DNA of 64,000 nt from Pelagibacterium sediminicola (GTDB lineage: Bacteria > Pseudomonadota > Alphaproteobacteria > Rhizobiales > Devosiaceae): positions 496,001 through 560,000 of the forward strand of contig NZ_QMEL01000001.1 in assembly GCF_003390885.1 (NCBI RefSeq). Direction: 5' to 3'. Below are positions 26,357 to 38,179 of the stretch, in pieces (position 1 is the stretch's first letter; each line of letters begins with the position of its first letter). Under the pieces are notes generated by a model that was not told where the DNA came from, made no database searches, and saw only the letters and a list, made by a program, of their open reading frames with translations. Position numbers and translations under genes: made by a program.

Positions 26357-27670
26357 TCAGTCGATATAACCGGCCCGTGTCATTTCGCGCACGGCCATCT
26401 GCTGGCTCGCCGCAAGGGCCTCGTCGACCGTGGTCTGGCCCGCAAGGGCGGCCGCGATCTGTTGGCCCACGAAATTGCCGATGCCCTGGAACTCGGGGAT
26501 CGCGACGAACTGAACGCCGGTATAAGGCACGGGGTTGAGCGTCGGATCGGCCGGGTTGGCGGCAAGGATCGAGTTGAGCACGGTGCCGGCGAAGGGCGCG
26601 GCTTCCTCATAGGCCGGGTTGGCGTAGGTCGAGGCGCGCGTGCCCGGAGGTGCGGCGACCCAGCCCTTGGTCTCGCCCACAAGTTCCACGTAGTCCTTGC
26701 TGGTCGCCCAGGCGAGGAACTCCTTGGCCGCGTCGACCTTCTGGGAGCTCGAGGGAACGGCGAGCGCCCAGGCCCAGAACCAGCCCGTACCCTTGTCGGT
26801 TACCTGCCTGGGGGCCTGGAAGAAGCCGGTCACGTCGGCAACCGAGCTTTCGTCGGGGTTGTAGATATAGCCTGCAGCCGATGTCGCATCGATCCAGGTG
26901 GCGCACCTGCCGTCCGCGAACAGCGCGCGGTTTTCGTTGTGCCCGTTCGAGGACGCGCCCGGAGGCCCGTATGCGTTCATCAGGTCCACATAGTAGGTGA
27001 TGGCGGCGTGCCATTCGGGGCTGTCGATGGTGGGGTTCCAGTCCATGTCGAACCACTGGCCGCCGAAGGCGTTGACCATCGGGCCGACAAACGCCATGTT
27101 CTCGCCCCAGCCCGCCTTGCCGCGCTGGCAGGTGCCGAAGACGTCGTTGTCGGGATCGTGCACGGCAGCGACGATCTCGGCGAACTCGTCATAGGTGATC
27201 TGCTCGGTCGGCGCTTCGATGCCGGCCGCCTCGAACAGATCGGTGCGATAGAAGGTAAACGAGCTTTCGGCATAAAAGGGCACGGCATAAAGCGAGCCGT
27301 CGACCGAAAGTCCGTTGCGGACAGGCTCGAGAATGTCCTCGTAGTCGTAATCGTCTCCGAAATCGTCGAGGCTGTTGAGCCAGCCCTGCGCCCCCCAGAT
27401 CGGGGCTTCGTAGGCACCGATGGTCACGATGTCGAACGAGCCGCCATTGGTGGCGATGTCGGTCGTCACGCGCTGGCGCAGGACGTTTTCTTCAAGAACG
27501 ACCCAGTTGAGGGTGTGGCCGGTTTCGGCCGTGAACCGGTCGGACAGCTCCTGCATGATGATCATGTCGGAATTGTTGACCGTTGCAATGGTCAGTTCCT
27601 CGGCCGAAGCGCCTGCTGCGGCTACGAGGGCCAGGGCAGACGCCGCCAGCAAAGTGGTCTTGAGTCTCAT
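26357..27670 (-). CDS. smoE: Polyol (sorbitol/mannitol/galactitol) ABC transporter binding protein SmoE
   Basis: A 437-residue extracellular solute-binding protein family 1 member. A signal peptide (LLAASALALVAAAGASA) is cleaved near residue 23, before EELTIATVNNSDM. The internal segments VPFYAESSFTFYRTDLFEAAGI and FFQAPRQVTDKGTGWFWAWALAVP are typical of SmoE/MtlE polyol receptors. It is the first gene of a seven-gene operon and has a LacI-type operator 76 bases upstream. Confidence 0.9.
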   Translation of the reverse strand: MRLKTTLLAASALALVAAAGASAEELTIATVNNSDMIIMQELSDRFTAETGHTLNWVVLEENVLRQRVTTDIATNGGSFDIVTIGAYEAPIWGAQGWLNSLDDFGDDYDYEDILEPVRNGLSVDGSLYAVPFYAESSFTFYRTDLFEAAGIEAPTEQITYDEFAEIVAAVHDPDNDVFGTCQRGKAGWGENMAFVGPMVNAFGGQWFDMDWNPTIDSPEWHAAITYYVDLMNAYGPPGASSNGHNENRALFADGRCATWIDATSAAGYIYNPDESSVADVTGFFQAPRQVTDKGTGWFWAWALAVPSSSQKVDAAKEFLAWATSKDYVELVGETKGWVAAPPGTRASTYANPAYEEAAPFAGTVLNSILAANPADPTLNPVPYTGVQFVAIPEFQGIGNFVGQQIAAALAGQTTVDEALAASQQMAVREMTRAGYID

Positions 27671-27745
27671 CCGTATCCTCCCTTGCGTACTGGATGTACC
27701 GGCGGAGAGGTTAACGGCATAGATGCCCTGGCGTCAATAATTTTC

Positions 27746-27759
27746 TTTACGCGCGTAAA
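27746..27759. promoter_or_regulatory. LacI-family operator upstream of smoE
   Basis: TTTACGCGCGTAAA is a perfect 14-base palindrome with the central CG step typical of LacI-family operators. It lies between the lacI-type gene and smoE, in the smoE promoter region. A near copy lies in the lacI-pfkB divergent region. Confidence 0.7.
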
Positions 27760-27804
27760 TTTAAATCTCCGGTGCAACGGCGGGTGGAAGCGTCGGCGCT
27801 CCGG

Positions 27805-28833
27805 TCAGGCCGACGCGCGCATGACCAGCCTGCTCTCGAACAGCTTGGTTTCGCGTTCGGCGTTCTTGCTGTCGGTTTCGATGAGGCGGAACAGGGTCTC
27901 GACGCTGTATTCGGTGATTGCCGCGTAGTCCTGGGCGATGGTGGTGAGCGATGGGGAGGTGAATTTGGAAAAAGGGTGGTCGTCATGCCCGGCGATCCGC
28001 AGGGCAAAGCCCGGCCCGCGCCCCACGCGCATTCCCTTTTCATAGGCGGCCGCCAGAAGGCCGATGGCGAGGCGGTCGTTCGAGCACAGGATGGTGTCGG
28101 TGGGCAGCCTGCCATCGGAAATGACCTTCTTGCCCTCCGAATAGCCCACCTCCTCGAAGCCCCAGCCCTGGGCCTCGACGTGGATGACATGGGCCTTGTG
28201 CCCCAGCGCTTCCATGGTCCGGATATAGGCGTGGCGGCGCGTGTTGGCGTTGGGGTTGACCGGAGGCATCTCGAAAAAACACGGGGGTTCGCCGGTCCGG
28301 CACAGATATTCGACGATCAGCCCGATGGAATGAAAGTTGTTGGAGCCCACGAAGGCTTTGCCCACCCCTTCGAGATTGCTGTCGAACAGGACCGTGGGCA
28401 CGTCGTGGCAGAATTTTTCCACCGCCCGGCGATCCGATGCGCGCCCTAGCGGGGCTAGCAGCACCCCGGCGGGCTTGAGCGAGAGCAGGCTGTCGAGGAT
28501 GTCGATCTCGAGTTGGGTTTCCCCGTGCGAGCTGAACAGGATCGGCCAGAAGCCGGCTGCGATGCAGCGGCGCTCGATGTGGCGTGCCATCTCGGCAAAG
28601 AACGGGTCGGCGAGATAGGGCACGACCACGCCGATGCTTTTCGAGGTGCGCCGGTTCTGGTTTATGGCGTAGATGTTGGGGCGGTAATTGTGCTCTTCGA
28701 GCGCCTTTTCGATCCTGTCCCTCGTGCTTTTGCGCACGCTTGCCGGATCGTTGAAGTATTTCGAGACCGTCGGGCGCGAGATTCCGCTGATGGCGGCAAA
28801 TTCCTCCATGTTGCGGATTTTTGAGTCCTGCAT
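27805..28833 (-). CDS. LacI-family regulator of the polyol locus
   Basis: A 342-residue LacI/GalR regulator. The N-terminal helix-turn-helix reads MEEFAAISGISRPTVSKYFNDPASV with the hinge helix YRPNIYAINQNRR near residue 50-62, followed by a periplasmic-binding-protein-like effector domain (GVVVPYLADPFFAEM, TILCSNDRLAIGLL). ATG at 28833 fits the family length. It stands between the smo operon and the divergent kinase-gatZ operon. Two matching palindromes flank it, so it probably represses all three units and responds to a polyol or ketose. Confidence 0.88.
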   Translation of the reverse strand: MQDSKIRNMEEFAAISGISRPTVSKYFNDPASVRKSTRDRIEKALEEHNYRPNIYAINQNRRTSKSIGVVVPYLADPFFAEMARHIERRCIAAGFWPILFSSHGETQLEIDILDSLLSLKPAGVLLAPLGRASDRRAVEKFCHDVPTVLFDSNLEGVGKAFVGSNNFHSIGLIVEYLCRTGEPPCFFEMPPVNPNANTRRHAYIRTMEALGHKAHVIHVEAQGWGFEEVGYSEGKKVISDGRLPTDTILCSNDRLAIGLLAAAYEKGMRVGRGPGFALRIAGHDDHPFSKFTSPSLTTIAQDYAAITEYSVETLFRLIETDSKNAERETKLFESRLVMRASA

Positions 28834-28933
28834 GTTTTTTTCACTCGTCCTGTCTGCGCCAGCTTGCCACTGTTCCTCTTTGCCCGGTGGGCCGCAAAAA
28901 GCCAACCATAACAGACCCGGACGTAAAGTTAAA

Positions 28934-28950
28934 TTTTATCGCGCGTAAAA
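28934..28950. promoter_or_regulatory. Second LacI-type operator, lacI/pfkB divergent region
   Basis: TTTTATCGCGCGTAAAA differs from the smoE operator by one extra base in the left arm (TTTA-T-CGCGCGTAAA). It is about 100 bases upstream of lacI and 86 bases upstream of the kinase gene, suitable for auto-repression and control of the kinase-gatZ operon. Confidence 0.55.
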
Positions 28951-29035
28951 TTTCGATTGACTTGAGCGGGGGCCGATGGCACCGCTTTAACTTGTTGGGC
29001 AGGGCTGGAGCGTCAGTTCAATATCAGGGTGGGCC

Positions 29036-29986
29036 ATGAAGAACATCGTCGTCATTGGAGAGGTTCTGGCCGAAATCCTGGCGGATGCGCCCGGCATGGG
29101 TTTTCTCGAACCGATCGCGCTCACCGGCCCCTTTCCCTCGGGCGCGCCGGCCATCTTTGCCGATCAGGCCGCCCGGATGGGACATGCCAGCGCCGTCATA
29201 TCGGCGGTCGGGGATGACGATTTCGGTCGCCAGGCGCTCGAACGCCTGTCCCGGGACGGGGTCGACGTCTCGGGCGTTGCCATCGCCCCCGGCCATCCCA
29301 CCGCCACCGCATTCGTGCGCTACCGGACCGATGGCGCGCGCGATTTCATCTTCAATATCCGGCACAGCGCCTGCGGCCTTCCCCCCGACAAGGCAAAGGC
29401 GCAGCCGGTTCTGGACCGGGCCGGGCACCTTCACGTGATGGGCTCGTCCCTTTCGAGTCCCGACCTCATTGCCTTCAACCTCGCCGCAGCCCGCGCCGTC
29501 AAGGCGCGCGGAGGCACGGTGTCGTTCGACCCCAATCTGCGCAAGGAAATGCTCGCCAGCCCCGGCATCGGCGAGGCGATGGAGGCGGTTCTCGGGCTTG
29601 CCGATCTGTTCCTGCCTTCAGGGGACGAGCTTTTCCTTTTCACCCGCGCCAAAAAGCCCCGGCAGGCGGTGGACGAACTGTTCGGGCGCGGGGTTTGTGC
29701 CATCGTCCACAAGCTAGGAGCGGAGGGCGTCCGCCATTACGACCGCGAGGGCAGCCAGTTCGTCCCGGCCTTCGACGTCGAGGAAATTGATCCCACGGGG
29801 GCGGGGGACTGTTTCGGAGCGGCCTTTACCGTCCTGTGGCTGCAAGGCGCGCCGACGCGCGAGGCGCTGATCATGGCCGCCGCCGCCGGGGCCATTGCCG
29901 TTGGAAAAAGAGGGCCGATGGAAGGCACGTCGAGCCGTTCCGACCTCAGGGCCTTCCTTGCCGCGCGAGGAATGGAAAACCCATGA
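29036..29986 (+). CDS. PfkB-family sugar kinase, probably D-tagatose or fructose kinase
   Basis: A 316-residue ribokinase/PfkB-family kinase with the C-terminal signature DPTGAGDCFGAAF (catalytic aspartate) and SFDPNLRKEM in the middle. It is translationally coupled (ATGA) to the GatZ homologue. In Agrobacterium a PfkB-family D-tagatose kinase sits next to a GatZ-family protein in a galactitol pathway; the same arrangement here suggests D-tagatose 6-phosphate as product. Fructose is the alternative substrate. Confidence 0.8.
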   Translation: MKNIVVIGEVLAEILADAPGMGFLEPIALTGPFPSGAPAIFADQAARMGHASAVISAVGDDDFGRQALERLSRDGVDVSGVAIAPGHPTATAFVRYRTDGARDFIFNIRHSACGLPPDKAKAQPVLDRAGHLHVMGSSLSSPDLIAFNLAAARAVKARGGTVSFDPNLRKEMLASPGIGEAMEAVLGLADLFLPSGDELFLFTRAKKPRQAVDELFGRGVCAIVHKLGAEGVRHYDREGSQFVPAFDVEEIDPTGAGDCFGAAFTVLWLQGAPTREALIMAAAAGAIAVGKRGPMEGTSSRSDLRAFLAARGMENP

Positions 29987-31230
29987 ACCACCCGCTGATC
30001 GAAATGGCCGCGCAATTCCATGCCGGGCGTCCGGGGGGCATCACCTCGGTCTGTTCGGCCCATCCCATGGTCATCGAGGCGGCCCTGCTGCTGGCCCAGG
30101 AAACGGGGAGGGTCGCGCTGATCGAGGCGACCTGCAACCAGGTGAACCAGGAGGGCGGCTATACCGGCATGACGCCCACCCGTTTCCGCGCATTCGTCGA
30201 GGAGATCGCGGCCCGAATCGGATTTCCGTCCGACCGGATCATATTGGGGGGGGACCATCTGGGCCCCAACCCCTGGAAGCATCTCGATGCCGAGACGGCG
30301 ATGGCAAAAGCCGAAGCGATGATCGCAGCCTATAGCGCGGCGGGTTTTTCAAAGCTTCATCTCGATACCTCGATGGGCTGCGCCGGTGAGTCCCTCGCTC
30401 TCGATGACGAGACGACGGCGGCGCGCGCCGCCCGCCTGGCGCTGGTTGCGGAAGCCCATAGCGGCGCGGACGCCCCGGTCTATGTGATCGGCACCGAGGT
30501 TCCGGTGCCCGGCGGCGCGCTCGAGGCGCTGGATACGGTAGCGGTCACCGCGCCCCAGGCGGTGGCGCGTACCCACGCCGTTCATCGCGAGGCATTCGCC
30601 GCGGCGGGCGCAAGCGAAGCGTTTGCGCGGGTCATTGCGCTCGTCGTGCAGCCGGGGGTCGAATTCGGTCATGCCGACGTCATCCGGTTCGATCCCGGCA
30701 AGGCCCGCGACCTTTCGGCGGCGCTCGCGTTTCTGCCCGGCATCGTGTTTGAAGCCCATTCGACCGATTATCAGACGGAGGCGGCGCTCGAAGCGCTGGT
30801 GCGCGCCGGGTTCTCGATCCTCAAGGTCGGCCCGTGGCTGACGTTCCGGATGCGCGAAGCGCTCTACGGGCTCGATGCCGTCGCCGATGCGCTCGATGGC
30901 CATCCGCCCCGCAATCGCCTCATGACGGCGATGGAGCGGCTGATGGAGGCTTCGCCGGATCATTGGAACCGCCATTATCACGGCGACGCGAAAAGCCTCT
31001 GGGTCCAGCGCCATTTCAGCTATTCCGACCGCATCCGCTATTATTGGTCCGAACGGCAGGCAATCGCGGCCGTCGCCCATCTGATGAACCGGCTCGAAGG
31101 CATCGACATCCCCGCCCCGCTGCTCGATCAGTATCTGCCCGGTCTTCCCGCACATGGAAGTGCGCGTGCCCTCCTGATTGCCGCGATCCAGGGCGTCCTT
31201 GCGCACTACGCGTGTGCCACGGCGCAATAA
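29983..31230 (+). CDS. GatZ/KbaZ-family protein, probable D-tagatose-6-phosphate 4-epimerase
   Basis: A 415-residue COG4573 protein with the family motifs GGITSVCSAHP, EATCNQVNQEGGYTGMTP, ILGGDHLGPNPW and FEAHSTDYQ. It was long annotated as a non-catalytic subunit of tagatose-bisphosphate aldolase. No catalytic GatY/KbaY gene is present in the window. Members beside a tagatose kinase have been described as D-tagatose-6-phosphate 4-epimerases giving fructose 6-phosphate, which fits this locus. Confidence 0.82.
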   Translation: MNHPLIEMAAQFHAGRPGGITSVCSAHPMVIEAALLLAQETGRVALIEATCNQVNQEGGYTGMTPTRFRAFVEEIAARIGFPSDRIILGGDHLGPNPWKHLDAETAMAKAEAMIAAYSAAGFSKLHLDTSMGCAGESLALDDETTAARAARLALVAEAHSGADAPVYVIGTEVPVPGGALEALDTVAVTAPQAVARTHAVHREAFAAAGASEAFARVIALVVQPGVEFGHADVIRFDPGKARDLSAALAFLPGIVFEAHSTDYQTEAALEALVRAGFSILKVGPWLTFRMREALYGLDAVADALDGHPPRNRLMTAMERLMEASPDHWNRHYHGDAKSLWVQRHFSYSDRIRYYWSERQAIAAVAHLMNRLEGIDIPAPLLDQYLPGLPAHGSARALLIAAIQGVLAHYACATAQ

Positions 31231-31232
31231 AA

Positions 31233-31296
31233 CGTTTCCAGAACCAAGCGGGCACCGCCTTTCGGTTCGAACCCGAAGGACCGCGCAAGCGAAACG
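31233..31296 (+). repeat. Dispersed intergenic palindromic repeat, copy A
   Basis: CGTTTCCAGAACCAAGCGGG opens an element that continues CACCGCCTTTCGGTTCGAACCCGAAGG and closes with GAAACG at 31291-31296, giving terminal CGTTTC/GAAACG arms and an inner GGTTCGAACC palindrome. It matches the element at 48317-48364 in most positions. Elements beginning CGTTTCCAGAA are common between genes in Hyphomicrobiales. It lies just after gatZ. Confidence 0.65.
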
Positions 31297-31494
31297 CGAT
31301 GGATCAAAGACCTGGAGCCTCTGTTTTGACCCCGCTGAAACGGAAGCTTCAGGCGCACGCACGCGCCGGACCCATCCGTGAATGCCAGTGATCTCCGCGG
31401 AAACCGCGCAGGATTCCGACCCGATTTGTGAACCATTCAAACCATATTGACAAAATGGAACATTCGGTTCACTTGTTGCGAGGGAGGAAATTCA

Positions 31495-32481
31495 GTGCCG
31501 GACAACGCGCCGCTCAGGCAGAAACTGCTTGCTCTTTATGAGGACCTGCCCGCCCGGTTGCAGGCCGGTGCCCATTGGGTCATCGAGCACCCCAACGAGG
31601 TTGCGCTGCTTTCGATGCGCGACCAGGCAAAGCGCGCCGGCGTGCCCCCCACCACCATGACCCGGCTGGCAAAGCGTCTCGGCTTTGAAGGCTACGACGA
31701 CATGCGCGCGCTCTATGCCGAGCAGCTTTTGCGCAGCACGGGCGGCTTTGCCGAAAAGGCAGGCGAACTGAGGGAGCGGCGGCGGGTCCGTGGCGAGGAT
31801 GCGCTTTCAGCCGAACTCATCGACGCAGCGGCGGCCCGCGTGGCAGCGCTGGGAGAAAGGGAGGGGCTCGTCCAACTGGCCGAGGCGGCCCGGCTGATGG
31901 TCGCGGCGCGGCGCATTTTCATTGTCGGCCAGCGCGCAGGGTTTTCGGTCGCCTATCAGCTTGCCTATGTCTGCTCGCTGGCTGGGTGCGATGCGCGCCT
32001 GCTCGACCATCCCGGCGGCATCGGGCTCGATCCTCTCCGGGATGCCGGGAAAGGCGATGTGGTCGTCACCATAAGCGTCCACCCCTATGCCCGCGCCACC
32101 GCCGATATTGCCGCCTATGCCATCGAACGCGACATCGAGATCATCGCGATTACCGACAGCGTCGTCTCGCCGCTGGCCCGCAACGCGGATGTGGCCGTCA
32201 TCATCGGCGCGGAAAGTCCCTCGTTCTTCCATACGATGAGCGCCGCCTTCGTTGCCGCGGAAGCCATCGCCGCGCTCGTTGCGGCGGGGGGCGGGGAAAG
32301 GGCGGGACAGGCGCTGGCCCGCAGCGAAGCCCAGTTCGCCGCGCTCGACACCTATCTTTTGCCGCGCTCCATCCGTCCTCCGGGGGAGCGGGCGCGGCGA
32401 AAACCCCCTGAGACCAGGGATACCGAGGAGCCCGGCGGCTCCACACAACCAGAATCACAAATCACCAAAGGGAGAAGATGA
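31495..32481 (+). CDS. RpiR/MurR-family regulator of the TAXI-BKACE module
   Basis: A 328-residue RpiR regulator. The N-terminal helix-turn-helix domain contains RDQAKRAGVPPTTMTRLAKRLGFEGYDDMRALY, and the SIS sugar-isomerase-fold domain has IFIVGQRAGFSVAYQL and VVVTISVHPYARATADIAAYA. GTG at 31495 has GAGGGAGG about 7 bases upstream. A TTGACA element lies at 31447-31452. Its stop overlaps the TAXI binding-protein start, so the regulator and the transporter share an operon; autoregulation is likely. Confidence 0.85.
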   Translation: MPDNAPLRQKLLALYEDLPARLQAGAHWVIEHPNEVALLSMRDQAKRAGVPPTTMTRLAKRLGFEGYDDMRALYAEQLLRSTGGFAEKAGELRERRRVRGEDALSAELIDAAAARVAALGEREGLVQLAEAARLMVAARRIFIVGQRAGFSVAYQLAYVCSLAGCDARLLDHPGGIGLDPLRDAGKGDVVVTISVHPYARATADIAAYAIERDIEIIAITDSVVSPLARNADVAVIIGAESPSFFHTMSAAFVAAEAIAALVAAGGGERAGQALARSEAQFAALDTYLLPRSIRPPGERARRKPPETRDTEEPGGSTQPESQITKGRR

Positions 32482-33467
32482 TGATCATCGATATCAAATC
32501 CACGGCGAAGAGGGCTGCGGTTCTCGCGGCGGCATCGGGAGCGCTTTTCGCGTTTGCCGCGCCCGTCATGGCCCAGCAGCAATTCGTTACCATCGGCACC
32601 GGCGGCGTCACCGGGGTCTATTATCCGGCGGGCGGGGCGATCTGCCTCAACGTCAACCGCACGCGCGCCGATCATGGCATCCGCTGCTCGGCGGAATCCA
32701 CGGGCGGCTCGGTCTTCAACCTCAACTCCATTCGCGAGGGCGAGCTCAATATCGGGGTCGTGCAGTCGGACGTGCAGTACAACGCCGTCCACGGGCTCGA
32801 CCAGTTCGCCGATGTCGGGCCCTATGACGGCCTGCGCGCTCTCTTTTCGCTCCACCCCGAACCCTTCACGGTCGTTGCGCGCCCCGATGCGGGCGTCGTC
32901 AATTTCGAGGATCTCGAGGGCAAGCGCGTCAATATCGGCAATCCCGGCTCCGGGCAGCGCAACACGATGGAACTGCTGATGGACGAATATGGCTGGACCA
33001 CCGACAGCTTCACCCTTGCCGCCGAGTTGCCCTCGCGCGAACAGGCCCAGTCGCTGTGCGACAACCGCTTCGATGCGTTCGTCTTCACCGTGGGGCACCC
33101 TTCGGGGTCTATTTCGGAACCGGTGGCGACCTGCGATGCGGTGCTCGTCAACGTCACCGGCGACATCGTGGACAGGCTCGTCGATGAGAACGACTATTAC
33201 TTCTCGGCCACCATCCCGGCGGGTATGTATAACAATGACGAGGACGTGACGACCTTCGGCGTGGGCGCCACAGTCGTCTCCTCGGTCGATACGCCCGACG
33301 ACGTGGTCTATGAAGTGGTCAAGGCCGTGTTCGAGAATTTCGAGGACTTCAAGGCCCTCCACCCCGCCTTTACCGTGCTCGAACCCGAGACCATGATCTC
33401 CATGGGCAATTCGGCCCCGCTCCATCCGGGTGCCGTCCGCTATTACGAGGAAGCGGGCCTGATGTAA
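32478..33467 (+). CDS. TAXI-type TRAP transporter solute-binding protein
   Basis: A 329-residue TAXI-family periplasmic receptor. The signal peptide ends at PVMAQQ near residue 32. The mature protein starts FVTIGTGGVTGVYYPAGGAIC, the classical TAXI signature, and continues with GELNIGVVQSDVQYNA and NIGNPGSGQRNTME. ATG at 32481 is an equally good start given GGGAG spacing. TAXI receptors are known for glutamate/glutamine-like and related acids; the ligand here is unknown. Confidence 0.9.
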   Translation: MMIIDIKSTAKRAAVLAAASGALFAFAAPVMAQQQFVTIGTGGVTGVYYPAGGAICLNVNRTRADHGIRCSAESTGGSVFNLNSIREGELNIGVVQSDVQYNAVHGLDQFADVGPYDGLRALFSLHPEPFTVVARPDAGVVNFEDLEGKRVNIGNPGSGQRNTMELLMDEYGWTTDSFTLAAELPSREQAQSLCDNRFDAFVFTVGHPSGSISEPVATCDAVLVNVTGDIVDRLVDENDYYFSATIPAGMYNNDEDVTTFGVGATVVSSVDTPDDVVYEVVKAVFENFEDFKALHPAFTVLEPETMISMGNSAPLHPGAVRYYEEAGLM

Positions 33468-33480
33468 TCGGGTCATGGGG

Positions 33481-33547
33481 CACGCGCCGGGGATGGTCCT
33501 GTCCCCGGCGCGTGGCCGCGTTGTCGAACGAAGGGCTAAAAAAGCCC
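33481..33547 (+). other. Two intercistronic hairpins between the TAXI receptor and its permease
   Basis: CACGCGCCGGGGA and TCCCCGGCGCGTG form a perfect 13-base-pair stem with an 8-base loop (33481-33514). A second hairpin GGGCT-AAAAA-AGCCC follows at 33533-33547. They begin 13 bases after the receptor stop. The first is among the strongest hairpins in the window and probably limits permease expression or protects receptor mRNA. Confidence 0.7.
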
Positions 33548-33575
33548 GAGAACGCGATGAGAGGGAGGAGCAGGC

Positions 33576-36347
<2,772 letters not shown>

Positions 36348-36363
36348 AAGGAGGGCACCCCAA

Positions 36364-36801
36364 GTGTTCAAGGACATCCTGCTCACCGTCGATCTTGCCA
36401 ATCTCGACGATGAGATGCGGGCGGTGGAGTTCGCCGTCCAGTACGCGCGGACCTTCGGTTCGACCCTTCATATCCTGACCGTCGTGCCCGATTTCGGGCT
36501 CTCGATCGTCGGCGGTTTTTTCCCGCCCGATCACGAAAAGACGTCGGTGGCCAAGGCCAACGCCCAGCTTCGGGCCTTTACCGACAAGGCCATTCCCGCC
36601 GACATCCGCCATCGCCACATCGTCGATCACGGGGTGATCTACCGGATCATCCTGCACTATGCGCGCGAAACAGGGTGCGATCTGGTCGTCATGTCCTCGG
36701 GGCGCAAGGTCGATCTCGACGACTATCTGCTCGGCCCCAACGCCGCGCGGGTCGTGCGGCACGCCAAATGCTCGGTGCTCGTGGTGCGTGCCGAGGACTG
36801 A
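36364..36801 (+). CDS. Universal stress protein (UspA family), TRAP-associated
   Basis: A 145-residue UspA-family protein starting with GTG at 36364 behind AGGAGG. The ATP-binding loop region reads LVVMSSGRKVDLDDYLLGPNAARVVRHAKCSVLVVR, close to the G-2x-G-9x-G(S/T) pattern. A Usp in the operon of a TRAP transporter recalls TeaD, which modulates the TeaABC ectoine TRAP system. Regulation of transport by nucleotide is the likely role. Confidence 0.85.
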   Translation: MFKDILLTVDLANLDDEMRAVEFAVQYARTFGSTLHILTVVPDFGLSIVGGFFPPDHEKTSVAKANAQLRAFTDKAIPADIRHRHIVDHGVIYRIILHYARETGCDLVVMSSGRKVDLDDYLLGPNAARVVRHAKCSVLVVRAED

Positions 36802-36841
36802 GCGCCTGCCCCCCAATATCTTCCCTGCGGAGTTCCGTGAG

Positions 36842-38179
36842 ATGAAATCGCGTTATGTCTTTCCCCGCCACACCAAGGCCGATCTGCCGATGGCCGTCGG
36901 CGGGGAGGGCGCCTGGCTCATAGATGCGGACGGCAAGCGCTATCTCGATGCCAGTGGGGGGGCGGCGGTTTCGTGCCTCGGGCATTCCGACCCCGACGTC
37001 ATCGCGGCCATCAAGGCGCAGGCCGATACGCTCGCCTATGCCCATACCGCCTTTTTCACCAGCCCTCCCGCCGAGGCGCTGGCCGAGAAGCTGGTGAGCC
37101 TTGCCCCCGAGGGGATCGAGCGGGTCTATTACGTCTCGGGGGGCTCCGAGGCCGTGGAATCGGCGATCAAGCTGGCGCGCCAGTATTTCCTCGAAATCGG
37201 CCAGAAGGAGCGCCGCAACGTCATTGCGCGCTGGCAGAGCTATCACGGCAACACCATCGGGGCGTTGTCGGCGGGGGGCAATCGCTGGCGGCGCGCGCAG
37301 TTCTCGCCCTATATGGTCGAGGCCATGCATCATGTCTCGCCCTGCCATGCCTGGCGCGACAAGCGCGAGGGGGAGAGCGACGCCGCTTACGGCGACAGGC
37401 TGGCGGCCGAGCTTGAAGCAAAGATCATCGAACTGGGCCCCGATACGGTCGCAGCGTTCATTGCCGAGCCGGTGGTGGGTGCGACCATGGGCGCGGTTCC
37501 GCCCGTCGAGGGTTATTTCAAGAAGATCAAGGCGGTATGCGAGCGCCACGGGGTGCTGTTGATTCTCGATGAAGTGATGTGCGGCATGGGCCGCACCGGT
37601 ACCATGTTCGCCTGCGAGCAGGATGGTATCGCTCCGGACATGATCGCCATCGCCAAGGGGCTCGGCGCGGGCTACCAGCCTATCGGCGCGCTGCTGGTTG
37701 CAGGCCGGATCTACGACGCCATAGAGGCCGGGACGGGTTTTTTCCAGCACGGCCACACCTATATCGGCCATCCGATGGCCACCGCGGCGGCGCTGGCGGT
37801 GGTTGAAAAAATATCGCGGCCCGAAATGTTGGCCCAGGTGCGCGCGCGCGGCGCCCAGCTCAGGGAAGGGCTCGAGGCCCGGTTCGGCCAGCATCCTCAT
37901 GTGGGCGACATCAGGGGGAGGGGGCTGTTCGTCGGTCTTGAACTCGTCGAGGACCGCCAGACCAAGGCCCCGTTCGCGCCGGAAAAAAAGCTAGCGGCCC
38001 GCATCAAGGCGGAGGGTATGGCGCGCGGTCTTGCCTGCTACCCCATGAGCGGCACGATCGATGGCGCGCGCGGTGATCACATCCTTCTTGCGCCGCCCTT
38101 TATCGTCACCCCCGAAGAGATCGCCACGATCATCGATCTTCTCGATCAAAGCCTCGCGGCGGCTCTCGCACAGCCATGA
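36842..38179 (+). CDS. Class III aminotransferase of the BKACE module
   Basis: A 445-residue PLP-dependent class III aminotransferase with VSGGSEAVESAIKLARQY, the aspartate region LLILDEVMCGMGRTG and the lysine in IAIAKGLGAGYQPIGALLV. Substrates of the class include omega- and beta-amino acids, GABA and taurine. It overlaps the BKACE gene (ATGA), so its product is probably the BKACE substrate or a direct precursor. ATG at 36842 matches the family start (MKSRYVFPRH). Confidence 0.85.
   Translation: MKSRYVFPRHTKADLPMAVGGEGAWLIDADGKRYLDASGGAAVSCLGHSDPDVIAAIKAQADTLAYAHTAFFTSPPAEALAEKLVSLAPEGIERVYYVSGGSEAVESAIKLARQYFLEIGQKERRNVIARWQSYHGNTIGALSAGGNRWRRAQFSPYMVEAMHHVSPCHAWRDKREGESDAAYGDRLAAELEAKIIELGPDTVAAFIAEPVVGATMGAVPPVEGYFKKIKAVCERHGVLLILDEVMCGMGRTGTMFACEQDGIAPDMIAIAKGLGAGYQPIGALLVAGRIYDAIEAGTGFFQHGHTYIGHPMATAAALAVVEKISRPEMLAQVRARGAQLREGLEARFGQHPHVGDIRGRGLFVGLELVEDRQTKAPFAPEKKLAARIKAEGMARGLACYPMSGTIDGARGDHILLAPPFIVTPEEIATIIDLLDQSLAAALAQP

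Noticed and set aside
29983-31230. Calling the GatZ homologue a tagatose-bisphosphate aldolase subunit
   Set aside because: No GatY/KbaY catalytic partner is present in the window and the kinase next door makes the epimerase role more likely.
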